Shown in pieces: positions 51,250-64,000 of a stretch of 64,000 bases of DNA. The position numbers were made by a program, and so were the translations under genes. The notes below the pieces were generated by a model. The model was not told the DNA's origin, did not search any database, and saw only the letters and a program-made list of their open reading frames with translations. Each line of letters opens with the position of its first letter. Position 1 is the first letter of the stretch. Source of the stretch: Alitta virens (Eukaryota; Annelida; Polychaeta; Phyllodocida; Nereididae); contig OW028573.1 of NCBI GenBank assembly GCA_932294295.1, positions 62,163,829-62,227,828 on the forward strand. The letters are read 5' to 3'.

Positions 51250-54142
51250 GTTATTTCGGGCTCAAGAGATGGTATTTTGGTACGATTTAGACGTCAAACA
51301 ATTGTGTCTGTCATTCTGAAATTTCTGTGATGTATCACGTGGTACCATATGGAACTTGTCTTCTACGAGGCTCAGTAGATGCTTGTATACCTTATAAATT
51401 ATTTAATTAATTTTAACTGCTGTATACAACTCTACTTATAGCCCTGAAATTTCACTTGGCCAATTTAGAAAGTCTTCTGGCTGAAAACTGATTTTTATAA
51501 TATATACAGGTTTCAGTCAGCATAATACCATTTCTTAGTGGATACATAGTTTGACTTCCAATTTTTTGCCTGGCATGATGAAGATGTCTGGAAATGTTTG
51601 TACTCATAATTATTGCGGTTATTCCAGTGATAGCACCGCATACTTGTGGCCTGGTGGCACACTAATCATTTGTGTGTTGTGTGGAATCTGAAGAGCGCGT
51701 AGTGTGAAACCCGAAAAGCACATAAAACAACATCTCACGTCCTGAGCTGCCAAAGCTACACGCATTATATGAATATTAATGGTGATAATCTATGATGTGC
51801 GTTTATTAATAGACCGTTGGATGACCTGTGATGAATTTGACTTCCTAGTAATGTGCTGGGATGATGGATGGTGAAGGCTGAGTGTGGCTACAGTGTTTAC
51901 AAATAACACATCGACGAGAGAGTCAGAACAGTTTCTTTTAGCAATATTTACTCTCAACATTGACGGCTAGGAGGCCATTAGGTATTGGCATCATCCCTAG
52001 AGAAGAGCAATGGATATAACACTTCAGGGAAATTGGTGTCTGTTATATTGCTCATTGTTATAACTAAACATTTGCTTCTGAGATCAATATTGTGTTCAAG
52101 ATGTTGCTCGTCTTGTGCACTGGAAACAGATGTCTGAGAGAACTGTTTCAACATTCCCACCCATACTTATGACGTAAAGACCACTCTCAATATCTCCTAC
52201 CCCATCCCAGAGATACAACTTCAGTGACTCAGTGGGTTATAGTACTTTCAGTACAGGATCTTCACCGTAGACAAAGCATATCGCAAGAAATATGAGCTAC
52301 AGTCCCCAAACAGAACTTGTAGGCAAGACAGTACTATGTAAATATTTTGTCTGATGCCGAACAAAATGCATAGAAATGGATCTACCACTTGGTACTGGGC
52401 TCACTGCTCTGACTGATGACTAGAGGTGCAACTAGACAAACAAATACAACCATATTTATGTTTACATTCCCTAATAGAAACACGTTGTGGCTGATCACCT
52501 ACAGAATGTCATGCAGAGTGTTTTGAGCCTTTTAGGAGAGTATCCTAGCAAAGACCTCCTGGTTGGTAGGTCACTGAATCTTTGATCAAAGGTTGCCAGT
52601 AAGTGCAGTTGCTGTCTTGGATTTTAAAGGTCTGAAGTTCTGTTTAGGCTAAGTGTTTTGAATTGATTCATGATCCAGTGAGCCATTGGATTTCTATGTT
52701 ATAATCCAGCCTTGTCTAAGCTGCTGATTCACAATTATAGTGTATACTCTACGCTTTTGCATAAATAAGTAGGTGATTTTTTACTGCAGCACACGGCAGC
52801 TGTAAAAACGTGGATGAATACCTGCAGGCCTTGGGTAACATACATCTACAATGCATTCAGATCAACACCTTTGCTTTATAGCCTTGCAGGCCAGCTGTCA
52901 CTTGGCCTGGATGCTGCTGCTGTTGATGATGTTACTGCAGCTTTGACCCACTAAATGTACATATGTATTTGATGGGCATTTTGTAATTTGATTTATAACT
53001 CTCCAACGTATGACATGAACAGGTTGCTGCTGCTGTGGCTGATAATGCGATTCTCAGCTGCATATGTATTCCTGCCTCTCCTGTGGTCTAAGTAAGTGCA
53101 TTTCATTGTCAGATTAAGTGCAAAGAAAGAGGCGAGAATGATGTGTGGTCCTGATGCAGTGCAAGAGAAAGACCTCATCTTAGTGACTCAATGTGTGGTC
53201 GTCCTCCCCATCTACATTCTGATGGCTTCTAGTGGCATAATGGCTGCTGATCGGGCTTCAAGCAGGAGAGATGGAGGATCAGATCAGTCTTGTGTTGTTT
53301 AACCCTTCTGCGTCTCTGTAGGTGTGTCATGTAAAGTCCCAGAGCAGTGATTGTGTACTGATTAACTCTTGGGCCATCAATCCAATTGCCGGAGTTGCTA
53401 CCCAGCTGTCTGCAGCTGTGTCCTCTGGCACTCAATTCTATTCTAAAATGGACGAAGCATGTCAGTAAATCAATTCTAGTGGACCTTAATTGGTTTCACT
53501 ATCAAATAAATATTTACCGAATCTAAATTCAGATCACCAATGAAGGTTCCTTTGCAGAAGACATCATGCTGGCAGGCAACACTGACAGAAGCCTGTGGTA
53601 TATGTATGCTCTGTATATTGCCTCGTGTGCATGTATTATCATTCTGATTGCATGCCTATGAAACCCCAGGAAGCTTTTGTGTAAATTTTAATGAACTTCG
53701 AAGCTTATTTTGACACAAAAGTGCCAAGACTAAACTTAGGCTTGTGCTTTTTCAAGTGAATCTAAATGAGACGGGGATATTGCCTGCATGTAAATGTGAG
53801 ACAATATCACGGTATAAACATGCCTTATTTGCTACTTGAAAGGGTGTTTTAGGTGGCTTTGCATTGCTCTAGTAGTTCCAGATACGCGAGGAACCATCTG
53901 TATGGCATCGTTATCGGCAAGATTGAACTGTCAGCCTCTTCAGATATTGCAACTGCAGCCACTGATTAATGCGTCAGTAATGTTCAGTATCTCGAGGTAT
54001 TCAGTTAAAAATCTCCTTGCCGGAAGACTGTTCACATGAGATATGGCCAAATTTTTGGTGCCATTCACCTCAGTATTACGTCATTGTACTTGAATGTGCT
54101 TGTTGAATGTATTCCTGGATTTTCCCGACGTAATTCTGTCTG

Positions 54143-54143
<1 letters not shown>

Positions 54144-54179
<36 letters not shown>
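54144..54179. repeat. (CTG)12
   Basis: Twelve uninterrupted CTG units, the longest triplet array in the window. Confidence 0.97.
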
Positions 54180-54183
<4 letters not shown>

Positions 54184-54268
54184 AGCCGGTGCTGCTTGGA
54201 AGATGTGAAATCCAAGCTCGTGACGCAGTATGATAATTGATTACGCTTAAATTGGCCCTAAATGCCAT

Positions 54269-54304
54269 CAATTAGAATGCAATTAGCATCCATTATTCTA
54301 TTAG
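54269..54304. promoter_or_regulatory. Clustered homeodomain-type (ATTAG) sites
   Basis: CAATTAG occurs at 54269 and 54280, exactly 11 bp apart, and CTATTAG follows at 54298. An ATGCAATTAGCAT core resembles a POU/homeodomain composite site. Confidence 0.3.
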
Positions 54305-55000
54305 ACTTATTGAAATGCATCGGAGATTAAGGGAATATTAAGCTGGTCGTAGGATCCTTGGGTTCTCGTGAATAGATGGTGTTTCGGACATTAGCATTGG
54401 GCAGCCATACCTCTCTGGAGGACTTACAAAACGACGTCCGGGGGCCTGCAATAATACTTGGGGTCTGTCCAAGTTTTCAATTATAAGGATGATACCATAA
54501 AGCCCACATAGACTATTTCTTCTATGGGTCATTCACCCTAGCCTGCTAGCATAATCCAATGACGTATATTTCACGTCGCTGGAACAAATTAGCTGATTGA
54601 TTTTTCACCAGGGGTACCATGACCCACAAGTGACCTCTTGTGGAGTGAGAATACTGCATGCAAAGTCACCTGTGTGTTGTTGGGTTGTTGGTGTTACAAA
54701 GTTATCAAAGCACTCGTGGGCACTCAATACACTTAGGGCGGCGATATTTGAAATGGCCAATGTGGGTGAAGTCACGCAAAGGTTAAAACCCCCCAGGAAG
54801 GGTTCCACAAACCCTAAGCATGGATACAATGAGTTACAATGGCCCATCTGAACTCCCAGGAAATTACTAACTTGTCCGTTGAACGTGTATTATCGATTGT
54901 TTAGGCTTGGATGCAGGCGATGTTGTGCAAATCATATCCGGCATGCAAATCATGCAACAAGGTTGTGTGTGGGAGACTTGTGGGAGACCTGAAGCATGAT

Positions 55001-58000
55001 TATGCAGGTCAGTTCTGGGACAACTGGTGGTCAGCCTATTCGGGCCATGGTGTGTGTTTAACATCAGGTGGTGTGTTGTTTGTCCACTTGTTGTATGGAA
55101 TCATTCCAGTGTTTCTCACCATCTCCTAAATGCTAGGTGGTAAGTTGTTCACCATGAGACTTTTAATTTTAGTGGGAAATGGTTTGCTGGAACTGTGATT
55201 GGAAGTAATATCCAGTTACAATGCATGTGTTCAGTGCTTATGCTTCTCTGATTAATGTATGTTGTGTTACTTATGTATAACATGTTTTTAGACCCAGAAT
55301 GTATAGTTTCCTCTTAGAGTACAGTGCACCAATTAAGCATCTTATTGATGTATTAAAGTATAAAATGTATTTCGTTGTTATGGACATTTAATTATTATAA
55401 AAGCTGTATGTGTACATATTGCCTGCGACAAGTTATTGTGATGCTGTGCTGTGTAACATGTCTATTTGCTGTGCTCAATGTATTGATGCATTCATGACTT
55501 GTATTATATCGAGGCATAGCAACAGTTGCATCTGCTGTCAGCTTCTGTAACTGATGCAGATGTCCATGGGGTATGTGACATGCATATTGTATAGGGGAGG
55601 AAGGTCCACTCCATTACAATGTTTGAGATGCTGCTGCTGCTGTGTCCAGCATGTACATGTCCTGACATGCCACACAGTGAATCTCATTGGAGACATGATT
55701 TGTGAATCTATTTAGCCCACTTGATGCATTCCAAGTGTGACATTAGCCATGCTTGTTTAGCCACCCACAGAACGCCCATGATCGAGCACTTGGGTGTGCA
55801 TTGTGGCTCTGATTACTAAATCCATCAATTTTCCAAATGACTACATCTGCATTCAAAGTGGTGGCCATTGTAGTCCTGAGCTTACTTATCTCCCAATCAA
55901 ATGTCAATCATTCAACAATTCTGGCACATCATTGGCTGCATCATTGTCACCGCCCACTTTGACATGCACCAAATGACCTGAGTTGACATGGCAGCATGCC
56001 TCCTCATGAATAATATAGGTATCCACCTGCCATAAAGTCTGACAGTGACAAAGTCACCAGTTCCTAATGACATATCTTCAGCATGTTCAGCAAGTGACTA
56101 CTTGGCTGCTTGGCATTGTGGAATATCTTTGCTTTCTTTTTGCTATAAATACCAGGCTAAGTTGAGACTTGACTTATTCTTGGTAACATGTCTGAATTTC
56201 AACAGTAGCACAAAAGCAGCAGTAACTGACACGAAGACTGCAGTTTCTCTAATGTCTTTGTTGTGATACAGCTTGGATAGAGACTGGGGACCTTCAGCGG
56301 CTCATATATGTTTAATGCCCTTTCTCGTGACTTGTGACAATGTCTGCTGCCAGCCAGTTTACGTCCCCAGGTGTTATCGATTTCGTCTAGGTTTGCTAGA
56401 CAGTCTCTAGCAGTCACTTGTGCATCTATCTTCTTGGAAATCACCTATGGCTAGGGATCCTATCTCTCTAGCCAGGAAACATGATCAGTGTCAAACTTGC
56501 TGGTGGGGAGGCCAGCATTGTTTGGGTGTATAATTAAGAAAGTATGGCAGAAATAAGCAAAGGCTATAGTTAATGTAGATGGTATGCGAGTGGCTAATAG
56601 CACACATGTTGCCTCTGAATTCTTCCTGCTTTGTATAGCTTTTGACAAGGTATGAAAGAGTGCAATGTAAAAGAAACACAGAGAGGCAAGTATGTGGACA
56701 AAATAGAGAATTAGCAGAGCTAGGTTGTCAGTATCTTGTGCTACAAGTATGTGAAAAAGTCATCCAATGTTCAGCTGCAGATGGTTGAGAAAACTCAGGG
56801 CGCCTGATGTTAGTAAGGGACCAGCAATGTAGTAGGAATGTGGATGACCTGACAGCAAAGTATAGTTAGAATAGACCTTGTTATCTGGGAAGCTTTCCAT
56901 TCCATGGGAGAAGGCACTGACTGAGTCAATATGAAGTTGGAATAAAAAGGTCCAGGGGTGAATTGGGAAGGGATCTGGAGGTCACGGATGATGGGAGTTG
57001 CTGCTGCTGCTGGGGAGAGGGCCACATCTTGTCAAATGAGCTTCAGAGGCAGTGGATCGTAGCATCTGCATGCCAGGCTCTCTTCTCTTACTGTATCACT
57101 TTTTATTCCCGTTAGCTTAGAAATACCCTTGGGCTGTGGTTGGTATGCCTACGACTTTATCACAAGTCTTTAGCATGGGAGTCAGTGCACTGCTGTTAGA
57201 AGTACTAACAGCCTCCAAAATACACTGATATTTATACTGTATTTACACTGAATATGTTTTAAGGTGAGGTGTTATGCAAGTATATATCTTCATTGTACTG
57301 ATGAAACCACTTACTGAAATTCATATTTAATTTCATATTTCATTCACATGTATACTGTTCAGAGTGACTCAGCATGTATTGATTGCTACTTGTTATGTCA
57401 TTACATTTATATCATATTATATGAGGTGATATTTGCAAGCAGACCTTGGTTTGCTGTGAATAAGAGCACATGCCCTTCAGAAAGGATCCTCTAGTCCTGT
57501 TGCAGATGCTTCATTAGGCCATTTTTATCAGTATCTTTACGGTGTGTTCATCTGAATCATGTTTCCAGATCCCATCAATGGCTACCAGATTCTCTAAGCT
57601 CTTTTGAAAGACCTTCCACTGCTACGGGGACACAAGTCTTTCTAGGACAGTCATCAGGCACAGCACAGCCTTGCCAGATAAAAAGCTTACGTGAATTGCA
57701 TTGCGGATTGCCATGGTTACAGCATACATATTGTATTATGGTGTTGCCATGAGGCGTTGCTAGAGAAGCTACATCAGAAACAGAGATGCTGGAGGATGGC
57801 ATTAGGGCGAGATAGCAGATACCTGGTCATCGTCAGAGCTAGATAGACCTGCCTGATAGAGGGCATCTCAAACCAAGAGATGCTAGAGCCTGGCATCTTT
57901 ACCACTGTCCAGTGTTGTAAATCTAAGCACACTGATAACCTCTGCATTCTCAGATGGTGGGCAGTTTTCTCCATGTGGTTCATGTTAGGATGTATCCTGG

Positions 58001-61000
58001 AAATGAGCAATTTTTTTGGCTTTTATTGTGTTGTAAAATATTTTTCTGTAGGTGTTGTTGAGGATACTAAGTACTAAGTCATTCTTCATATTCGAGTATG
58101 TTTTCCCACTTTTGATGAAGGGAGAATTTGATTTCCAGTTAATCATCATTAATGGAAGCTATTCTTATCATCTCATGACACATGAACTTCATATAGACTT
58201 CCTCCTGACCCTTTTATCAGGCTTCAAGCTCGATTTCATCCTCTTACTGATATCTGTGGAAATGCCCATCAATTGACTGCCGTCATTTAACTCTGCATCA
58301 TTCCTCTTACCATGCTATCATGCCATTGCTCAATCTAACAACATTTAGCCATCTATCCTTTAATGCCATAATGGTGCTACAGGAACTTGCTTCTGCAACA
58401 TTTACAAACACTGGGTCGAAGGTTAAAGTAGCATGCCTTACTTTCATGTTTGCCATTTCCCCTATTAATATTACATGCGTCCAAGGCACTGAGGTAATGC
58501 TGCTGCTGCTACTACTACTGTTGCTGATAATTAGCAAACCTCAAGTGCATCATTTACACGACTACCACCAGTGAACTAAAACTACATCATCCATAGTGTT
58601 GACTTGTGGCAATCAATTAAATACTACATATTGTACATATATTGCATAATGGGCTCACAGTTTCATTTATCGACGATTGCATTACATTTGTACACTTTGC
58701 AAATGCATTATGTAGTGTAGCTGTTGTAGAATATTGCAGTATGTAATGGTGTGATGCATTTGCACCAATCTCCTTGTGGTGTTTTCTGAATGTGTATTGT
58801 TTCTAGTCATGCAATATGATTGCTATGTGCTTGCTACATTAGCTGGCAATTCCTCATACCTGACTCACTCGTAAGCTACAAGAACTGTAGAAAGTGGTTT
58901 GCATCTTGATAGCAAAGAATGAAGCAAAATGAAGTCGATTTGGAGCTACAGAGCAATCAGCTATTAGTCTATTACTGTACTTAGATCCAGTAATCAAAGC
59001 CATTGTTGTTCTTTAATGACATGAAACTACATGAAACTACATGAAACTACATGAAACTAATGAACCTGGACAATGCACGCGAACTTAAAGTTAGCCTTAG
59101 AAACTCTTATTGTTACCAGTTCAATGAACCCGCTTTCACTGGTTAATCCAAGGCACCCATAAATAGTTTGAAATGAATGTATTGAGGCATGAATTTCTTG
59201 CAATAGAAAAGAGGAAATTCCCTGTGTTTATACAGAGTAGTTGGTGCTCTTTAAATCATATTTCACCACTCTGCTAAAATCTCTCCCACTGCTTTCCTTG
59301 TGTAGGGCGAACCCAGATATTAGATTACTCCTGTCGATAACAATTTAGCCGGAATCTGCCAGTCTTGGATCATTGAGTAATCAAATCAAAGTTTGTAGGC
59401 TGCGCTTCGCAGGAAATTGGCTTGGGAGAAACTTGAGCAAGATCCATGAATAATTGATTGACAGTCTTTGAGTGGAAGATTTGAAGTGTCAGGACAAACG
59501 AGCCACTTCAAGAATTTGGTAACCTGTTGGCTTAGTTCAGTGTGGATTCATCGGTTCAGTTGCTACCGGCTTTTTTCATATCTGTTTCATTGTGTTCCGT
59601 GAAATTTTGAAGTCCTGTCTGAAATCTGCAGTAAATTTGTCAACACTTCCAACGTTAATTAACTACTTGATTAACTGACAATAATTTCAAGCTTTGCTGA
59701 GATTTGGATGATTGGCAAACCTGGCTGATGCAAAGAAAGCTCCAGTTAAACGTTCTAACTTGGAATTCGGTCTAGGGCAAGGAAAATGTTAATGAAATAC
59801 AGCAGGCTAGCCAACAAATGAAGAAACATTTGTCTTCATTTTCAGCTGCTTTTAAACTTGGAATTTGTTAATTTTTCTTTTCCTACGTTGTCAGGAGGAA
59901 GTTTAACAGCAGCTTGTCTTTCCTTTGTGTTGGAAAAGTTAAATTGGGTTAGCATGGCTGTAAAGGATCAACTAAGACACTTTGGCAGTACCACCTACCC
60001 AGAGTTGTGGTTGTTGCCCTTACTAAAACACAAGCACGAATGGATACAAGCGTCATGCTGTGAAGCTTTGCAGATCTTGAGAATTCGTCCAATACCTCTA
60101 TGCAGTGAATGGGGCTGACCATGTTGTATTATGCAGTTAACGTGTACTCTGTTTTGGGGATTGTTGTGATTTGGGAGGCAAATGAGCTCCCTGGCAGACT
60201 CCTAAGTACAGCTGCACGTGTGGGTGACCTAGCTGGAGGGCCTTGAGAAATGGCTCTTGCAATGTCCAGCAGGGTGAGTTATGGTCAGAAGGACCTGCAG
60301 CATGTGTAATTGAACTGCAGGACCTGCAGGAGATTGGTGGCAGAACTGCAGGAGGCCCTCCAACAGCTGCGAGGAACATGGGTGATGGGGAAAGGGTGTT
60401 GATCAGGGTAACTGCCTCTGATTACCTGCTGCTGAATCTGTCTGTGCTCCTCCAGGAATGGGGTGAAGGGGTTGCACCTTCCTGTCTTCCAGACTTGCTA
60501 TTTTCTGGTGAGTAATTTGCCTTCTCAGACTGGAGTAGTTAGGTATTGAAGGCAAATACAATACGATACTCTGCTATTTATATTTATGCTTCAGCCACAG
60601 TTGAAAGGGTTTGCATTGTAACTCCAACTAAACAGCAGGCATTGTTCTCCAGATTAAAGTTTTGCTATGAATCTTTTACACTGTTTAACAGCAGTAAATT
60701 TGCCACTTTATATACAATATGAACACCATCATCTGGATGATGGCGTTCAGCTTGCGAAAGCCACCTAATGATGTGGGCAATGCAATTCAGATGAGATGAG
60801 CTCTGTGAAGCCAGGGCATGGGGAGGTGTTTTCTCTTCTCTTCAGTAGACCTTGGCCACTAGTAGTCAGCAGTGTGTAGGTCACAGGAAGGCAACATTTG
60901 AGAAATGAGGTCTGTAATGAAGGCATTGGTAATGGGCAGGCAAGTGGTGAACCTTGGTGACGAGCAGTGAATATTTACTGGGTTGATGGGGACTGCTACA

Positions 61001-64000
61001 GTCTGCCAGAGGACAGATGGAGATTGGAGGTGTTGGCTGCGGCTGCTGGTGTTGAGCATCACTCTCCTTCCTGATTTATGGTCCCTTAGTGACAAGGTCC
61101 TGACCTCCAGTCTTGTTGTCCAGCCTTGACCACGCCCCTTATAAGGTCATCTAGCTCAGGCCAAGTCTTGTGTCTTTGCTTATTAGATCGTGGGTCCGCC
61201 TGCAGATAGGCTTTGCATATGAATTAGACGAAGATCAGGAAATGAGGTCAGGCTATTGCAGGTTCCATGGTAGAAGTGCTGGATGTTTCTGGGTATTCGT
61301 TGTATTTATTATTGAATACTTATTTACATCTTGCAGTACATGAATATACCAATGTGTAATTGGATATTAGAGGATTGTAAATTCGTAACAGGGGTTCCCT
61401 ACAGTGTTGCTGAAGTGTCTCAAATGGCAATGCTTCGAAAAAAACTGCTCGCCATTGTATATCCAACGACTTGTCTGTTGAACCACACTAATCATTGCAT
61501 TACCCTTGCGGTTTAAGCAGGTGTCAGCCTTTTTTGTCCACTTTTAGAAAAACCAGGGATTGCGGGACAGTTCTATTATGTCTGGCTTGGACTAAGCTGA
61601 GCAAAATGGCCACAGCTCAGGAGCAGATGTGTCTTTACATGTTAGCCTCAGAGGTGATTTTCTTTCTTGTCAGAAGAAGTGACAAACTGGACCATTAAAA
61701 GAAAAGGAGAAAAAGTGTGTCTTTTCTTGCAGCAACTCAATAAGCCTTCTGCAGCTGAGGAAAGTGGCTTGGGACCTTTGTGTTGGTTCCTGGGTAATTG
61801 GAAAAAACTGCTCTGTAGCTGGGAGTAGAAAGGTAACCAGACGACTTAGAAGATTGTCTGGGAGGATGTTTGTAATGTCACACCAGCAATAATTGAGGTG
61901 GATGCTGTTATTAATATATTAGATATAATTTCCCCAATTAGTGGTTATTTAATTTTAGTGCTATCAATTGTTGCGTGACAACTGCCGTTTTGATTAATTG
62001 TTATCATTCTGAGATAAATAGAAAACATGCACATAAGTGAATGGTACTAAATAGGACCCTACATGATATACGTACTGTTAAAATACAATGCATGCATTTG
62101 TAGAATTCACACACTTAACACTGTATAGTATACATATATATATTTATTTGTTTATTTCGTACGTACAGGTACAGATGAAAATGAAATAAAGTGAAGAGGA
62201 TATTTACATTACAGATATTATAATGTCATTGTGACTATATATGGCCTTTGAGCGAATGGCGAAGTCTCCTTGGTGCTTTTAAAATAGACTAGATCTAAGG
62301 TATATAGTGTGTGTACCTAAGCCTATCGCATTTACCTTAAAGTTTAGGGTTGGACTTAGAGAGTTTAAACATGGTCTCATATTTCAGGTAATGCTTAGCA
62401 TATTCCAACCCATGCTAGAATGAACAAAGCTGTGTCTTAGAAGACTGACTGTGGGTCGATCCTTGAGGAATGTGCTAAGATAGTCATGGGTCTGTCAGAG
62501 ACAACACATTATCGACTGTGCTCACTCACTGTCCGTTTGTCTTTGCATGGTTGCCTGGTCTCATTGCTCTGATCACGCTCCTGAATATAACAGGACTCAA
62601 TTATTTCAAAGCATGGTCTCTGCATGTTAAATGGTGTTTTATGTTTCCTCGGAGGCTTCTTAGAATAACTTTTAGTGTTTATGTTGCATTTTTGGCAGGT
62701 GTCGTGTGTAAGAATTATTTAATTAGAATTTTTTGCTGCCATGGCGTTTCTTTAGAGGAACGTAATGGAATGACAGCTTTTCTGAAAGAAGTTTGCTGTG
62801 AATTAAGTGCTTTCTACCAAGTAAAGGATGGTCTTAAAGAATATTATGGATATCATAAGAAGGCATAATTTGTAGGAAATGCCCACGAGAGATGTATGTG
62901 ACCCATTCGCAAAATTCTGTTAGCATTATTCAAGGGCCTTAATGCAATTTTCACTCCTGTTGGGCGTCTGTCCGATGTAGTAGGTTGGTTTAGAGCTTCT
63001 GTGGATCAATTGGATGCCCCACTGGGGGCCCACTACAAACTCTTTGACATGGGCTCAGGCTATTTGGTGAATTTTGATCATTTGACCTTCTACCCAGTTA
63101 CTTGAGCCCCAGTCACTTGAGCAGCAGAGCAGCTAGGACAGTTAGAAGTGGCGGGTCAAAATTCAGGGAAGGGATCCACCTCAGTAAGTGTGTTTCAGAG
63201 CTCATTACTTTTCACTTGGAAAACTTACTCATTCTTCATCGGATTAACTTTAAAATGCCCCAGGTAGGGTGTTTATGTATCCTGTCACTCATTCATGCTG
63301 TTATGTTGCTACATAACTGTGTATCCATTGAGTATTGGGCAGTGTTAGTGACAGCTGTTTCATTGCTCCAGTATTCACCAGCAGCATTGAAATATGCAGA
63401 TTAAACTTGATATATATTTATATCTGACATTGCGTAAATGGAAAGGAGATTAGGTCAGTGTGGTGACTCACTGCTATTGAGCTATTGATATCAATTTGAT
63501 ATACTTCGCAAACATACACTGTGCATCCAATATTTAGAGTGTACCTGGACAATATATTTATACAAGGCGATGAGGTGATGTAGACTCTCCAAAACATGCT
63601 ATTAGTGCAATGTATGGCAATGTATAGAAAATTACATGACTGCCTGTTTTGTAAGGCTATGATAGCGGAATTCCTATGCATGTACTAGTATGTGATAGCA
63701 TTGTATATGTATTGGATAATTGCCTTCTGTTGAAATGTATCAATAATTATGCATGTCAAGTTGTATGGACCAATGGGTTGATCAAAATGGTCTGATCAAA
63801 TGAAACCTTACCCTAGTGTTTGCAATGCACATTGCCATGATATTGGTATGTATGTAAAAGCTTAGCTCAGGGTATGTCTATATGCTCTCTATTTCATGCA
63901 GACCTACATTAAGTCAAGAAACATTCCCAGGAGCATAGAGCATGAAAGGGGAGCATTGCGTGAGGCTACTTTTCTGATGTTATTTTTTTTTGGGCGATAA
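55001..64000. other. Non-coding DNA, presumed intron (fifth section)
   Basis: No coding exon recognised to the right edge. Short CTG runs (about 55630, 57000 and 58500) and a 10-bp tandem repeat at 59021 are present. Open frames such as 62518-62868 lack a plausible ATG start and domain content. Confidence 0.45.
59021..59060. repeat. 10-bp tandem repeat, four copies
   Basis: ATGAAACTAC repeated three times exactly plus a fourth copy ending in AA. Confidence 0.97.

Larger units (their letters stand above)
45001..55000. other. Non-coding DNA, presumed intron (fourth section)
   Basis: No coding exon recognised. It contains CTG arrays at 45887 and 54144, a MITE at 49407-49804, a perfect palindrome at 51220-51249, a triple GATA site at 51126-51141 and homeodomain-type sites near 54269-54304. 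Confidence 0.45.

Noticed and set aside
53229..53302. Short frame starting MASSGIMAADRASSRRDGG
   Set aside because: Only 26 codons from this ATG, with no homologue or splice signals; not separable from chance.
60287..60400. CTGCAG-rich stretch reading as a Leu/Gln-rich coil in two frames
   Set aside because: Short repeated CTGCAGGA words give coil-like translations in more than one frame; no splice sites or homologue support an exon.
62518..62868. 116-codon plus-strand open frame with hydrophobic stretches
   Set aside because: It begins at GTG, not ATG, and has no recognised family. The hydrophobicity follows from T-rich DNA.

Overview
The window is nuclear DNA from an animal. Its genes are split into many short exons with canonical GT-AG introns, intergenic DNA is AT-rich, and there are long (AT)n and (CTG)n microsatellites. 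A squalene epoxidase gene argues against insects and nematodes, which lack the enzyme. A full intraflagellar transport gene and near-vertebrate protein similarity point to an invertebrate bilaterian, probably a marine deuterostome (hemichordate, echinoderm or cephalochordate). A lophotrochozoan is not excluded, and the species call is inference.

Layout. The genes are packed into the left quarter. (1) Positions 107-1863 (+) hold the last six coding exons of squalene monooxygenase (SQLE, sterol synthesis); its 5' part lies off the left edge. (2) Positions 3471-8967 (-) hold a complete 13-exon IFT52 gene (ciliary IFT-B subunit, 451 aa), convergent with SQLE. (3) Positions 12064-13249 (-) hold a complete 3-coding-exon SLC25A44-type mitochondrial carrier (324 aa), with a probable non-coding first exon near 14.7 kb. 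(4) At 16356-16401 (+) a first coding exon of 15 codons, with an NRF1/YY1-type promoter, starts a gene I could not identify, head-to-head with SLC25A44. From 16402 to the right edge (about 47.6 kb) I find no convincing coding exon on either strand. The simplest reading is a giant first intron of gene 4, with or without distal regulatory DNA.

The gene-poor right part is not featureless. It holds a perfect DR5 nuclear-receptor element, a ladder of four AGGTCA half-sites spaced 20-21 bp, a TA-flanked 394-bp MITE with mariner-like ends, an 80-bp near-perfect hairpin, a perfect 30-bp palindrome, a 27-bp exact duplicated word, paired homeodomain-type sites one helical turn apart, and many CTG/CAG, G-tract and short tandem repeats. 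The three recognised genes do not form a functional pathway; they are neighbours, useful as a synteny block. I found no clearly novel multi-gene system. The best candidates for follow-up are the regulatory-looking arrays in the presumed giant intron and the MITE/foldback elements.
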